DNA of 64,000 bases from Pogonophryne albipinna (Eukaryota > Chordata > Actinopteri > Perciformes > Artedidraconidae). Each line of letters starts with the position of its first letter. Position 1 is the stretch's first letter. The DNA lies in contig CM053244.1 in NCBI GenBank assembly GCA_028583405.1, positions 5,162,299-5,226,298 on the forward strand. The letters are read 5' to 3'. This document shows positions 34,531 to 47,626 of this stretch, piece by piece. Below the pieces are notes generated by a model, which was not told the DNA's origin, ran no database searches, and saw only the letters and a program-made list of their open reading frames with translations. The position numbers and the translations under genes were made by a program.

Positions 34531-35169
34531 GGCCCGTGCCCCCAAAATAAAACCCCAACATCTCTAGGTGAACTAAATAACATATTTCAATAGCTCTGAA
34601 TTTCTGACAAGCATCTGTGTTTATTTTTAAATGAAATCCCTGAGATCCTATTTAAAATCTAAATATAATATGAACTGCTAATGTTTCTAGTAAAGAAACA
34701 CACCAATGTTATGGATTCAAAAACAACCAAAATCATGATACTGACAAAGTGAATGATTTCCTGGTGATACTGCTTCTACCGGTCAGTGCTTAGATATTAT
34801 CAAGCTGAAAAAATGAATACAGAATTCCAACAAACTGTCATCAAATGTCTTTCTATTATGAATTTAGATGAAATGTATATCCCCATAATGACCTAAACAA
34901 TAAAGTCTATGGCTTTTACTTCTTTACCAGGCTAGTTACATGATGCTGTCTAAATTAAATTATGTCTCATTACATTACTATGTTTTAGCTTTAACTGTAA
35001 TATGTTCTTTCTACATTTCAAACCTCAGTTACTTTAATACCTGTTGAAACATTACTCACCGGTCAACTTCCTCAGTAGTCCATTCTGGACTTACATCACT
35101 CACAGTAGCCCCTTGGCCACTGATTCTGCATCTATGTTACCTGTTATAACTCAATCAATATTAGAAACA
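34531..35169. other. ERV-A interior, no coding seen
   Basis: A/T-rich, multiple stops in all frames. 35170-35180 (TGTCAATCAAT) is the left target duplication of the L2 element. Confidence 0.5.
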
Positions 35170-35180
35170 TGTCAATCAAT

Positions 35181-36898
35181 CAATCAATGTTTATTTATAT
35201 AGCCCAATATCACAAATGTTACATTTGTCTCAGTGGACTTCACAGTTTGTACAAAATATCAGTATGACAATACGACACCCTCTGTCCTTAGACCCTCACA
35301 TCGTACAAGGAAAAACTTCCGAAGAAAACCCACAGTTTTAAAGGGAAAAATGGGAGAAACCTCAGGGAGAGCAACAGAGGAGGGATCCCTCTCCCAGGAC
35401 GGACAGACGTGCAATAGATGCCGTGTGTAAATTGAAAAGATAATACATTTGCAACATAGGTAGTCCAAATGTTTGGAAATGCATGTGTGTATAATAGGAA
35501 GATGAATCCACGAGGTTATCCATCCAGGACCTATGATCCATGACCACAGCCACGACTCAAGATCCAGGGCTCGCGATGCAGGACACAGGACCGCAGGATC
35601 ATCCATGACTCCGGATCCCAGCGTATATAGACACCAAAAAGAAAGAAATTTGGGGAAGCTGGGTTAATCGGAACATGAGAGTACACAGGTATAGACAGAG
35701 AGAAGGAAGAAGTAAGATGTCCCCCGACAAACTAAGCCTATCAGCAAAACTAGGGGCTGAATCTAATCAGCCCTAACTATAAGCTTTATCAAAAAGGAAG
35801 GTCTTAAGCGCACTCTTAAAAACGGATAGGGTGTCTGCCGCCCGAACACAAACTGGAAGCTGATTCCACAAATGTGGAGCTTGATAAGAAAAGGCTCTGG
35901 CTCCCATTGTACTTTTAGAGACTCTAGGAACAACCAACAACCCTGCATTCTTGGAACGCAATGCCCTAGTAGGACAGTAGGGTATAATGAGTTCTTTAAG
36001 GTAAGATGGCGCCTGCCCATTAAGGGCTTTGTAGGCGAGAATAATAATTTTAAATTCTATCCTGTGTTCTATAGGGAGCCAGTGTAAGGCAGCCAGAACA
36101 GGAGTAATGTGGTCCCTTTTCCTAACTCTGGTTAGTACACGAGCTGCAGCATTTTGAATCAGCTGAAGCGACTTGACTGACTTCTTGGTACACCCTGATA
36201 ATAAAGAGTTACAATAATCCAGCCTTGAAGTAACAAATGCATGGACTAGTTTCTCTGCATCGTTTTGAGGCAAGATATGCCTGATTTTTGCAATGTTACG
36301 TAGATGGAAGTAGGCGGTCCTTGAAATTGATTTTATGTGGGCGTTAAAGGATAAATCCTGATCAAATATAACACCAAGATTCCTTACAGTCTCACTGGAG
36401 GCCAAATTAATGCCATCCATAGTTAGTATATCTTTAGATAATTTGTTTCGTAGATTCTTCGGGCCAAGTACAATAACTTCAGTTTTGGTCGTGTTTAACA
36501 TCAAAAAGTTTAAGGTCATCCACGTTTTTAAGTCCTTGAGGCAGTCTTGAATTTTATTTAGATGATTAATTTCATCAGGCTTGATTGATAAATATAGTTG
36601 AGTATCATCTGCATAACAATGAAAGTTTACAGAATGATTCCTTATAATATTGCCTAACGGAAGCATATATAATGTGAACAAAATAGGTCCGAGCACTGAG
36701 CCCTGTGGCACTCCATGGCTAACTTTGGTTTGCGTGGAAGATTCATCATTGACACGTACAAACTGAGAGCGTTCAGATAGATAGGACCTAAACCAGCCTA
36801 AAGCAGTTACCTGTATGCCAACTAAGTGCTCTAGTCTTTCATCAACATTCATCAAACAGTATCTTATCCCCAGATATGGAGCAGGTCCATTCTAAAAC
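35181..36898 (-). mobile_element. 5'-truncated L2 LINE inside ERV-A
   Basis: An 11-bp duplication (TGTCAATCAAT) flanks it at 35170-35180 and 36899-36909. The minus strand contains a long ORF2 fragment (36855-35773), a 3' UTR and a (ATTG)n tail that merges with the duplication. The conserved 3' end (TTTATTTATATAGCCCAATA on the plus strand) is typical of abundant fish L2 copies. Confidence 0.92.
35773..36855 (-). CDS. L2 LINE reverse transcriptase, C-terminal 360 residues
   Basis: A 360-codon open frame without stops covers most of the palm and all of the thumb of an L2/CR1-type ORF2. It has [20 protein letters not shown], the catalytic [10 protein letters not shown], the [12 protein letters not shown] and [16 protein letters not shown] blocks, the [20 protein letters not shown] block, and the C-terminal [17 protein letters not shown] and LKTFLF. 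The endonuclease and N-terminal RT domains are missing through 5' truncation, as usual for target-primed reverse transcription. The intact frame suggests a fairly recent insertion. The first Met is simply the first ATG after the truncation point. Confidence 0.9.
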   Translation of the reverse strand: MMNVDERLEHLVGIQVTALGWFRSYLSERSQFVRVNDESSTQTKVSHGVPQGSVLGPILFTLYMLPLGNIIRNHSVNFHCYADDTQLYLSIKPDEINHLNKIQDCLKDLKTWMTLNFLMLNTTKTEVIVLGPKNLRNKLSKDILTMDGINLASSETVRNLGVIFDQDLSFNAHIKSISRTAYFHLRNIAKIRHILPQNDAEKLVHAFVTSRLDYCNSLLSGCTKKSVKSLQLIQNAAARVLTRVRKRDHITPVLAALHWLPIEHRIEFKIIILAYKALNGQAPSYLKELIIPYCPTRALRSKNAGLLVVPRVSKSTMGARAFSYQAPHLWNQLPVCVRAADTLSVFKSALKTFLFDKAYS

Positions 36899-36909
36899 TG
36901 TCAATCAAT

Positions 36910-39900
36910 GGTCAGATTGAACAATCGAGTTGGGGCAGCAGGTTCCTTTCAGTCCTTAAATGAAAAATGTACATTGTGAATTTTACATTCCCCCTTTTTA
37001 CACATGAACCTCATGTGTAACCATGGATTATAAGAAAATACCAAACATTTTCCCAAATGTACATCCATAATTTCCACAGTAAACACTTCAGTGAAATTAA
37101 GTGTTTCTCTCCATCCTTCAGTCCTAAAAGAAACAATCTTCATGTTTTAGTTTGAGTTTCACATTCTGCAAACTGCCACCTCCTGTGGGAGTAAAATATC
37201 ATCAAGTAGATTAGAAACGGGTAATAATATGTTAGTCCAAAAACATGCTTGGTTAGTTATTGTTTTAGAATTATGCAGTTACACTGATCACATGCCGGCA
37301 TTCATTCACACTCACACCGTCTGTCAGGTTGTAAAGTCTTGGTCTGGTCAGAGTCACCCCAGAGTCAGTCATTGACAGTGCCTTCTCAAGTTACACTGTC
37401 GGTCAGGGTCAAAGGTCAGTTGGTCTCAGTCTTTTTGGCCATGTGTGTGCTCTGCAGAGACTTTGATATGTCAGCATAGGCCAGTATCCTTTGTCTACAA
37501 AAATCTGTCATATATGGAGCGCCATCATTAATTAATTCACGATTACAACTATAATTTTCCAGATATCTCTAACTTTTCATCGGAACAGCTGTTCCCCACA
37601 TTCCCTGAAAAGTGTTAGCCAAAAAATGTCACTTCCTTATAGTACTACTACTGCAATTCATTTACACCTAATTAGTATTAAAATGTCTAATAGATCTATT
37701 TCAGAAACTTGTGTACTTAACTATTATCTTGTGTCAAAACATTACTTGGATCTGTGTAGCTCTGCATTTCATAGCTCATTATACCCATTTATCTTCAATT
37801 CTGGTCTACTTAAAAACAATGTTAAATTCTTTAGCAGTGTGTGGAACCTTGGGTGTCCGAACATGCAACAATTACTCCCTCCTTTATCAAGGATTTAAAA
37901 ACAGAAGTCATTTCATATTTCCATCTTAAAGCCCTCCTATGGTAATAACCATGGCACAATGGTGAAATCAATAATTTATAGATTGGAATACTATATTTGG
38001 CTTGGCACTAGCTCTCCCTTTAACCTTATCCATTCAAATAAAGGTTGGTCTTATAGAGCGGTTCCTAAAACTATCCCTTTAATGGTGTTCAACATTGTAA
38101 CAACTAAGATCACTACTTTATTCACAAGTGAATAAAAATCTCTTGAAGAATAATTTGTTAACATGATGAAAAGATTGAAGAATATGGTTATATAATGTCA
38201 TGTATCCCCCTTTATCCCTCAGTGTGTTTTAGGATGATTCTCATTTTACTTTAATAGTTTCCTCTTTACTGCTATTTTTAATTCACCAATTGATTAATTC
38301 ATGGTTAATACAACTTTTTATCTTTACTTATTTATCAAGTAAATTCAAGTTCTTTAAATGTGCGCTTATAAGTGTGTTTATGTGTAAACTCACTCATTCC
38401 CGTTGATTCCCTTCTCCTCTCCTCCGGTTTATCTCAAGCCGTGATCCCTGGCCACCTCACATTCTCGACCAACTCCTCTGATTCTGACTCCTCCCCCTTT
38501 GTCCATCGGCTCGCTGTAACTCTTTGAGGCAGCCATCTGCCCAGCTACATCTGCAGCCCCCATCATGCCACGGTTCTTGCACTGCTTTGCACTTCATCTC
38601 CTCCTTCACAGTCTCTCTGCTGCTTTATGGAGGGCGGATTCTGCTCTCATGTCCCACACTTTGCTCTTGTTTGAGGGACTGGTGAGAGTAGATCTCTGCC
38701 TGTCAGCAAGCTGTTTGGTTCTGGATGCCACAGGTGGAGATAGTTCTGGATGCAGTTCTTATTGTTGTTGTTGGTTCAGCTCTGGTTCTCTGTCTGGTCT
38801 ATTGAGAAGGAGGAGTCTCCTGTTGGGTTAGGCCTTTGATTGCTCAAGCGGATCGGGGTCTTAGCCGTCTGACATGCAGAGAGAGAGAGTCCAGGTCTCG
38901 GGACGCATTTAAATAAATCCAACCCTTTCCACTCCGTCTCTTTCTAATCATACTATCTGTCTTAGTAGTTAAATGCCATCTAAACAACACAATTAATGTC
39001 TACTAATGATATTACAAAAACTCCCTCTAATAATCGTTTCATCCATTGTGACATATTTACCCAAACTAAGTTTTTCAACACCCACATGTTTCCAGCATCG
39101 CATATTCCACACACTATGAAAGAACCCCTCCGCATTCAAAAATCCCACTGCTATCTAGCAACAATTGTAAAGTTGCAGAGCACACTAATCAGATCACAGT
39201 AATGTAATTTGACCCAAGTGTAGGCCTATTTCGTTCCTAAAAATGTTAGCAAACACCAAACTCCATCTACAACATGTATAGATAAATTGATTTAGCAAAA
39301 TGAAATCTTATGTAATTCAAAATGTGACAAAAGAACCATGATTTGTCTTACACAAGATTGTGGTCTAACAGAATGACTCTTGACCTCATGTGGCCTGAAG
39401 AATAAAAGGAGCTCTTAACATTAACACAATAGACTCTCAGAGATGAGATCTAGCCATGAGGTGGCTGACTTGAAAATGAACTGTGACAAAGAAACCACAT
39501 GCGTGTGGGTACATTATAGTTTTAGAAATATAACTCAAAACAACACTACATTAAACAACCACCAACTCAGAGTCACTGTGGTATGATCAACACAACTCCT
39601 AAATAACATTACAATGTATATTTCTTACAGTGAGTTTGTTATTTAATGTTTAACAAATTATCCTCTTTTTATGTCTAATCTAGGTGGAATAATCCACTAT
39701 CATATTTAAGTTGAATCGAACCTTAACCTCTATGTACTTCATATACTCAGTAAATCTCTTTTTACTTTCCCTCAACGTTTCTGTATGCAATTAAATTCCT
39801 CTGAAATATGATTAAGTACAATTCTCAGTTAATGACAAATACCACGAAATTCACAATGCAATGCAATGGTAACAATCAGTTCTCAAAACTTCTCATAAAA

Positions 39901-40948
39901 ACCACAATGTGACGTAACTGTATCCCTCAATGCTAAAAACAACACATTATAGTTTCTTATTTATTTCAATATCTACCACCTCAAACCACACATTGATCCA
40001 TTAATTTTCAATGTTATTCACTCCAACTTCAGATCACTCGTTGATCTTTCACTCCTTGCTTTAAATTCAACGCTCAGCAGCCATTTCCCAGACATTAACA
40101 AGCAGTCTGGCTCCGGGCTGCTGCACAGCAATTAGAGCAGAAATGTGGAGAAAGGGGGGCTTTTCTTAAACCCTATCATTATGACTTCGCATTTCTTTAT
40201 CTGACTTAGGCCATTCTATGTTCAATAATATATTCTATTTATTCAAAAGCACATAAATATATCCTCCACGCTGTCTGTTCAGCTTTTAAGATGCGATATT
40301 TCTTTCAACAGAATGGGCGTTAACCCCACAGAACAAGACAGTGAGAAATCCGTTAATTTCAATGGCTTTTGAAGTTCGCGTATCTCCTCTTGGATTTTCC
40401 ACATATAACTCACCTCCAACTTCTATAAGCCTTGGATTTGTTATTCAGTTTTGTCACGGATAGAGACTCTTATACTCTACTTGACTCCCACCAGCGAAAT
40501 ATACCCTGTGGGGACTCGATACCTCCACTAGGCGTAGGGACTGTTATACCCTTCCAGCCGCCAGAGACTCAATACCCTGATCCTGAAATACTCCGCTGCT
40601 TCATGTGTAGCTAACGAGTCAGCCGTACGATTCTGAAAAATCTACGAAGCTTTTAACCGTTGCTTTATCTATTTTATAACTTTACCTACCTATACTAAAC
40701 TATGCATTGCATTCTTTACCGTAAATGACACTTGGAAATATCTTTGACAACTCTAAAATGTAGCTTAGCCAATCTACAGACCTTCGATAGAAACAGGCGT
40801 CCGTTTTACCTTTCAATTTTAGGATCCTGGTTTTAGTTGTCACAGATTATTCCAGGCATCTCCCTCCGTCTGCTGGCTGCTAGTGTTTTCCTCTAAAAAA
40901 CCTTACTCATGACGTCACCACATCGGCACGTCCTCACGTCATGACGTC
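36910..40948. other. ERV-A interior / leader, no recognisable coding
   Basis: About 4 kb between the L2 element and the primer site, where gag and pol would be expected on the minus strand. No open frame with retroviral motifs is visible on either strand. 37000-37145 has a CCCCCTTTTTA tract, 38420-38840 is GC-richer and locally open, and 40430-40610 is an irregular open stretch. Either this ERV carried a long non-coding interior or it is too decayed to read. Confidence 0.4.
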
Positions 40949-40968
40949 ATCACGTCGGGGTCTCACCA
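40949..40968 (-). other. ERV-A primer binding site (tRNA-Trp-like, 2-nt insertion)
   Basis: Read on the minus strand, TGGTGAGACCCCGACGTGAT differs from the tRNA-Trp complement found in ERV-B (54933-54950) only by two extra bases. It lies 3 nt from the 5' LTR at 40972, the same spacing as in ERV-B. Confidence 0.75.
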
Positions 40969-42358
40969 AATTGTTGTGGCAGATATCTCTGCTCCGCGCC
41001 GATCATATATGAGTTTGCTTTAAAAGAAGGGAAACCCAAAACAACCAGGATAGGGGTTAAACAATAATCTGCTTTAATGATAAACGGTAAGAATACAAAT
41101 ACACTTCTCCAAAGGGGTAGGCCCACCCCCTGCTCTGGTCCAAATGCCGGGAGAACTTCTCATCTTGACGGCAGGAGCAAAAGAGAAAGAACCAACAGAT
41201 AGAACAGGCTTACATGCAGAAAACAAAACAGGAGGGGTTGGGTCAGCTGGTCATCTTTTCAGGTCATCTCATTGGGAGATGTAAAAGATGGCTTTTCTTA
41301 GCGAATCAGCGCGAGCCAGCCAGGATAATAAACAAGTGTCTCTGAGATGGTAGTAAAATATATCTGATGTCCGTTATCTCACTTTCCTGCATAGACTTTC
41401 ACACACACACTTTCCTGCACATTCCAGAGGCCTGAGTTGGGTCTAAAGAATATTCTCTTGCTCACATCTTACTCCCATTATTTATACAAAGTAATTAAAC
41501 ACACACATATACTATTCAAGATATGTAGACTTCCCTGAAACATGACATACTGGAGATCTTAAAGAGCCTGTGACAGCATCCCAACAACTGTTGTGCAATG
41601 AAATATTGGGCTACTAGTCATCTCGAACCGTCAGTTTAAAAAAGAAGATGCGATACCGTTCCGATAAATATCAATAATTTCGAACATCGCGGGGAAATTC
41701 CTTCGAGTCATTTTGAAGTTTTGGGGGAAGCCGGAAGTGACGTCAATGCGGGAACGCTTCACTGTGCGGTGAGAGAGCGAAACACGGACAAAGTGTGTTG
41801 TCATGCGTAGAAATGGTGAATTACTGAGTTTAGGCGCGTTAATAACGTTTTAATGAAGTTGACTACAGTATATTCATATTTGTCAGTGCTTTCATGTCAA
41901 TTCGGCGAACATAAACATAAATGATCGTGGTGAAGATGATGATTAAATTAGGATTACAAATCGGTAGTGAGAGCTGCTGAATTTCCTCCCGTAGGATGTG
42001 ATATAAAAACAAATCGATTATTTTTGTAGTTGTAAACTCAAGTGGATTAAACTACATTTATTAGTGCTTTCATGTCAATTCGGCGAACATATGATACATT
42101 AAATGATCGTGAGAATGATGATTAAAAATCGTTTGTTTGAGCCGGTCTGCATTTCCTGATGAGAAAACAAACCGATGCTTTTTGTAGTTGTAGTACACCA
42201 ACATGGATTAAACGTGTGTTTTTTTTACCACAATTTTGGGGAAATTAATGGATAAAATGCACTGATTATTATTATTATTCCCACTCCGATCGGGACACTA
42301 GGTCCACCGTTTCCCCGCAGCGAGGCTCCCCCCGTTGACAGTTTACGTGGGCTGGGTG

Positions 42359-43803
42359 CAGTGGCGGACTGGCCATCGGGACGAATCCCGATGGGCCGGT
42401 CGGATAAGTCACTAGCACATCCCCCATAGGCGGCGCGTGAGGCTCAGGTTTGGGAAGGCTAAATAACTTTATTTTACCTGACGCTGCCCGCCTCCGGCGT
42501 CTATAGAAAAGAGATCAACTCAGTGTGCGGAGTTTAAATCTCTCAAGTTATATTACAGGATAAAGGAAATACAGTTTAAACTGCCGTATGCAGAGAAGAC
42601 GCCGACGTGTCGCACTTATCTTTCATATCACATCATCAATCAGATCATCGATCATATAATATCATAATATATCATATATCTCCTTATCTGAGTCAGCTTC
42701 TCCAGCCGTATCTGGCCGTGCAACACTCACAGTGTCACATACTGTATGCAGAAGTATTATTTTAAGCAACACATTATGTTGACGAAACACTCAAGTCAAA
42801 TGTAATTAAAGTCAGATCCACTCGTGTCTTAGACGTGAACGCGCTCTCAGCTGGTGAGAGAAACCCTGGCTTGATTTACCGAGTTAATAACCAGCGTCGT
42901 AGGACCGCTTAGCGAGATCTCGTTTGTTAGTTTGTTGTTGTTTGTTTGTTACTCAAACATATCCAGGGTATGTTGAACTGGCTTCGTAGTACAGGGCACA
43001 GGTGGCTAGTGTTATCCGTGTTGGTTATTCTCGCCTCCAGGAGAGAAGCTTAAAAGGAGACTAAATGGAGTCTCTGAGATGGTGTGAAATTGGTACTTTA
43101 ATTAAAAAGAAAGGCGCGGTAGTGTTACAAGCAGAATATTGTTCGAGAGGAGAGAAAGGCTGCAGCTTCCTCTCCCTGGTGCTGGCCGTGCAGAAGAGAC
43201 CTCACAAGCCTTTGTCTTTCCCGCTTGCTGGCTGTTCGCTCCTCCTCTCTGTGAGCTGTAGTGACGTAGGGGACTTCCCCCCTCGTTCTCCTGTGTCCGA
43301 TATCGCGTTAAACAGATGATTTCGACATTTTACATTCATTGCTTACTTCCACATGCATTTTCTCCTCCTTATCTCTTTCATAACTTTATATGTAATACAT
43401 GTTAACGGCGTCAATAGCCACTTTAATGATACTAATGGACGGTAGTCCCGGATGTCGTCATGAAGGATTTTCAGAATAAAAGCTTGGTATTGAGAACTTC
43501 CGGTTTTTTCCAGAATAAAATAGCATTTAAACTGACCGTATGTTTAAGCTACATTATGCTATTAAACATTGATTTTAATTTCTAACACTAGCAGCACTAA
43601 TGTCAAAGACACAGACATTATACATTATATTTGTATTTTACCAGGATGCAGTGACACAAATATTTGGGAAGGCTTAGCCTTCCCCAGCCTACAGCACCCG
43701 CCGCTCCCGACATCCCCCACTCCCCCCGTTGACAATTTACTAGCGGTACCGAAGTGGGCCGGTCGAGAGTCCCGGGATGATTTTTAGTCCCAGTCCACCA
43801 CTG
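42359..43803. mobile_element. hAT element nested in the TTAA element
   Basis: Ends CAGTGGCGGACTGG and CCAGTCCACCACTG (inverted with one mismatch). The 8-bp flanks GCTGGGTG and GCTACATG match at five positions, consistent with a decayed duplication. No transposase. The middle contains an LTR-like piece (43010-43330). Confidence 0.65.
43010..43330 (+). repeat. LTR-like fragment related to 23869-24240
   Basis: Begins TGTTATCCGTGTTGG and shares several blocks with 23869-24240 (see that entry). The two copies differ in their middle parts. No duplication or internal region was found, so LTR identity is an inference. Confidence 0.45.
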
Positions 43804-45098
43804 GCTACATGACCGTATGATCGCCCATATTGACGCACCTAATTCCTAAACTTCTAACAGATACAACATAAACCGGTCCTTCAGCCTCATGTGAGCTCTC
43901 AGACACGTTCAAAATTAAACTGTCATCGCTGTCTGAGCTTGCTGCTGTGTGCGCCATCGTGCGTTTACATGCAGATGCTGGGATCCTGAACGGTGCAGCT
44001 GGAGCGCTGTGCCCGCAATGACGTCACCCATAATTTGGCGGGACTTGAAGAATCCCCGAGAAGATCCAGAAAATGTTCAACATTGAAGGGCAGATTAATG
44101 GTTATCAAAGTACAAATATCCAAAATCAGTTCAGTAACGGTTTTCAAGGGGACAATATTTACTCAAATTGATGGGTTTGGATGATGGGGGAAACTCGTGT
44201 CACAGGCTCTTTAAGCAGAATATCCCCTCCCCCACAGAGCAATAAAACCTGTTTACTCCAAGCACCCCAGAATGTTTGAGCAAGTTTTAGTCCTCACATT
44301 TATGAAAGGATAAAACAGAGAAATCAATACAAAACACAAACACAGGTACTGTTTAAACAGTATTCACTTAACTGCTACTATTGATCATTTCCAGAGAAAC
44401 TCAAGGGGCCTCTTTTAATATCTGGAAGTTGCAACAAGACTTTCTACCATTTCAAATGTAACACACTTCCCAAATATCAGATGATAATAATCTTCAATAC
44501 AAGCCACAATTATTGCTTTTATTTTAAATCGTATAATTTCGGACTTTTGTTGCCGTCTGTGAGGAAAATAAATGGCTCAGAGCCTCAGGATACTGAAATC
44601 TGTATTTTTTAAATATTTTTTTCCTTCTAATTTGTTATTCTTTTCAAAATAACACACTGTTATTTACTCACCAATAACACACAATTATCCTTGCTTTTAT
44701 TTATTGGTTTAATTCCATAATCTCGGGCTTTTTTGTCGTCCGTCAGGAACTGAATTTCAAAATAAAAATAACCGGAAACAGACGTAGGCATTTCGAGCGA
44801 TTACCCAAGATCCTCAGCTATGGTTTAAGCTCGCTTATTGGATGTTTTAGCCGCAATGCATGCTGGGATTTGGTGTTTATATGATATGAAATCCGGAAAA
44901 CATTTTAAAAGAATAAAATAATACTTAATTCCGAGTGCTCTTGCTTTTCTCTTTGAAAGTCATCACATAACGGCATTGTAATACACGGTTCGGCTGCATT
45001 ACATATTACAGATCTGCCGTAGTTCTTTATTTATAGAGCCCTGATGAGAAGACCTTTGGAAAAACTGGAAGAAATGCCGCCGAAACTGAATACTTGAC

Positions 45099-46546
45099 GT
45101 GGATCATAAATATATCAACAATTAAACAACATCTTCAATTTCTCTTCACACAATACGTCTCCTTGCAGTATCAACACTAATTCGGCTGACTTTTACATTT
45201 GATCTAATTCATAGATAGGTTATATTTACACCATAACGGTGCACAGCTGATATAAAAGGACTTGTAGTTTCGAAAGATATTACTGATTTTCTTTGAATAT
45301 AAGAATGTAAATACTGAGTCTGAAATAATATAGCGATATGCTGTAAAATGATGTGAAAACAGGAATAAAACTACACATCTTCAGATGTTGTACATACATA
45401 CGTGTCCTACACTAATAATACAAAGTTATTATAGCTGTGTGTACCTTGTGTGCACCGCCTAGTGGTTAAAGCACGTTATTGAATTATTGTTTTTATGTGT
45501 TATATTTGATTAAAAAAATATTAAGAGTACATACTTTCATAGGGGGAAAGTAGAAGGTCTGTGATAGAAATATAGAATATAAAAAATCAAGAAGATACTA
45601 TAAGTGATCTCTACAATAAAACAGTTTAGTGCAGGATGTACAAAGATATTAATAGGAGGAGGTGCAAAACAGAAAAACGAATTAACCTTTATTTAAACAT
45701 TAAATAACAGATTAAGGTCTTCTTTTAAATAAGAAAAAAACTTTGGGGGTATCTATCTACAGATAAATATTAAGCCTGACAAAGTACTTAACATAATTGC
45801 TTTCCTGCAATGTTAACTATGTTGAAGCACTTATTTTAACTGATATTATACATATGAATTATACTCTTATGTATGTAGATAGTATAAGAAATGTGCAGAA
45901 TATGACAGTTTAATGGTGGAGGTACACACATATTGATAGATGTCTTGTAATGCACTGTTGAGGAACCTGTGACCTAAGATTTTCATTCATTGCATAACTA
46001 CACCGTAGTTGTGTATATGTCAATAAACCTTTGAAAATCTTGAAATCTTGAAAGGGATGTGCAAAATAGCCATAATATACAGTCTTTAATGAACTATTAG
46101 TAGAGAATAACGAGTAATGAATATACTTTATTACTCGTTTCCATTCATGTCAATTAAAGATACATGTTTAGTCTTCTCAAGCACCAACTATCAAATATCT
46201 CTCCTGATTGTTGGCACTTGACAATCACCTTACCTGAATTTTACTGTAACTAAAGTCTGCTTTAAGGGTTGTTTATATTTCACATCATTAATCAGAATCT
46301 GCAAAGTAACTAAAATAAATGTTCGATTCCGGTTTTGGATAGTCTGGCGTGGTTTCGTTCCATTTCAAACAGCTGTTTGACGCTCGTTGTAACCTTGGCG
46401 CACTGCCACTCCAACATCCAATCCCAGAGTTTGAAGATTAATCACGGGGACTGTAGTCCTAAACGATAGCTGGGGATTATGGGTAGTGTAGTGTCTTCGG
46501 CCATCCTATACTCAGAAATGTTGACAATCGCAATGATGCTCGAAAT
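45099..46546. other. Spacer of the foldback element
   Basis: A/T-rich, no ORF of note. Near 45960-46060 a segment ending in CAATAAACCTTTGAAAATCT and CTTGAAATCTTGAAA looks like the 3' end of a retroelement with a short tandem tail. Nothing suggests a transposase. Confidence 0.5.
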
Positions 46547-47367
46547 GTCAAGTATTCAGTTTCGGCGGCATTTTTTCCAGTTTTTCCAAAGGTCTTCTCA
46601 TCAGGGCTCTATAAATAAAGAACTACGGCAGATCTGTAATATGTAATGTCGCCGAACCGTGTATTACAATGCCGTTATGTGATGACTTTCAAAGAGAAAA
46701 GCAAGAACACTCGGAATTAAGTATTATTTTATTCTTTTAAAATGTTTTCCGGATTTCATATCATATAAACACAAAATCCCAGCATGCATTGCGGCTAAAA
46801 CATCCAATAAACAAGCTTAAACCATAGCTGAGGATCTTGGGTAATCGCTCGAAATGCCTACGTCTGTTTCTGGTTATTTTTATTTTGAAATTCAGTTCCT
46901 GACGGACGCCAAAAAAGCCAGAGATTATGGAATTAAACCAATAAATAAAAGCAAGGATAATTGTGTTATTGGTGAGTAAATAACAGTATGTTATTTAGAA
47001 AATAATAACAAATTAGAAGGAAAAAAAGATTTAAAAAATACAGATTTCAGTATTCTGAGGCTCTGAGCCCCATTTATTTTCCTCACAGACGGCAACAAAA
47101 GTCAGAAATTATACGATTTAAAATAAAAGGCTTGATATTGAGTAAGAACATGTTTTTATGAACCACACAGCTTCCGGTCTTCCACGACCCGACCGGATAA
47201 AAAGACGTGCTGCAGGCACGAAACACATTACCAGTAGAAATACATTGCTTTTAAAATCGTGCTGTGCAACACGAAAAAAAGGGGAAAATCGTGTTGGTGA
47301 ACACGAATCAATAGATTAAAAATCGTGTTGGTGAACACGAAATGCCATGAGACTGGGTTGCATAAAC

Positions 47368-47626
47368 ACACACACACACAGTACGTAGCTACAGCTGTGC
47401 CTGCAAATTTGCGGGTCTAGCTATGTACTGAGTGTGTGTATTTCGCGGGTTGAGTGATGTACAATGGCATCCCGTGGAGGAATTCTGAAATGTTTTACCG
47501 TTAATCACAAAAACGCACAGCAGAACCAGACCCTGGAGCGCTGGCCTCTTTATTTACTTAAAGGCTGAGAAGAGAACTCTCCATCGTATTTAGTCCTTAG
47601 CAATATGCTGCGCCTCTCCCCATGTA
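47368..47626 (+). other. Unassigned stretch with a CA run and a small ORF
   Basis: After a short CA repeat, an ATG at 47464 opens 34 codons (MASRGGILKCFTVNHKNAQQ onward). It lacks a clear donor or family match. I would not call it a gene. Confidence 0.25.

Larger units (their letters stand above)
41563..44210. mobile_element. TTAA-flanked DNA element in the ERV-A 5' LTR
   Basis: Ends AGAGCCTGTGACA at 41563 and TGTCACAGGCTCT ending at 44210, with TTAA at 41559-41562 and 44211-44214. The other ERV-A LTR (33366-33370, CTTAAGC) shows the empty site. No transposase is seen. A 30-bp block (GTGCTTTCATGTCAATTCGG and onward) occurs twice at 41888 and 42065. The element hosts a hAT (42359-43803). Confidence 0.9.
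25181..44499 (-). mobile_element. Endogenous retrovirus A (ERV-A), minus strand, heavily nested
   Basis: Two direct LTRs, 25181-33653 (3' LTR, interrupted by Kolobok) and 40972-44499 (5' LTR, interrupted by a TTAA element), are about 877 and 876 bp once the nested pieces are removed. I counted only a few differences between them. CAAG at 25177-25180 and 44500-44503 is the 4-bp target duplication. On the minus strand a primer site lies next to the 5' LTR (40949-40968), a purine tract (AAAAGGGGGA) next to the 3' LTR (near 33653-33667), and a pol remnant at about 33900-34330. LTR ends read TGTTGTGG...TTCAATA on the plus strand. Most of the interior lacks open frames, so this is a defective provirus. 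Confidence 0.88.
24951..47360. mobile_element. Foldback-type DNA element with ~0.8-kb inverted arms, hosting the main nest
   Basis: The left arm (24951-25180 continued at 44504-45098, about 825 bp after removing ERV-A) is nearly the reverse complement of the right arm (46547-47360, 814 bp). Termini are CAACCCAGTCTCATGGCATT and its complement. CATAAAC flanks both sides (24944-24950 and 47361-47367), a 7-bp duplication. The spacer 45099-46546 has no transposase, so the element is non-autonomous. Subterminal CGTGTTGGTGAACACGA-like palindromes occur twice near each end. Superfamily is uncertain; long arms and a 7-9 bp duplication could mean MULE, P or an unnamed group. Confidence 0.85.

Noticed and set aside
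38565..38831. 88-codon Leu/Ser-rich ORF as an ERV-A gene
   Set aside because: It is on the strand opposite to ERV-A coding, has low-complexity composition and no retroviral motif.
23869..43330. The 23869 and 43010 repeats as the two LTRs of one provirus
   Set aside because: They sit in different layers of the nest (outside the foldback element and inside a nested hAT), so they cannot bound a single insertion.
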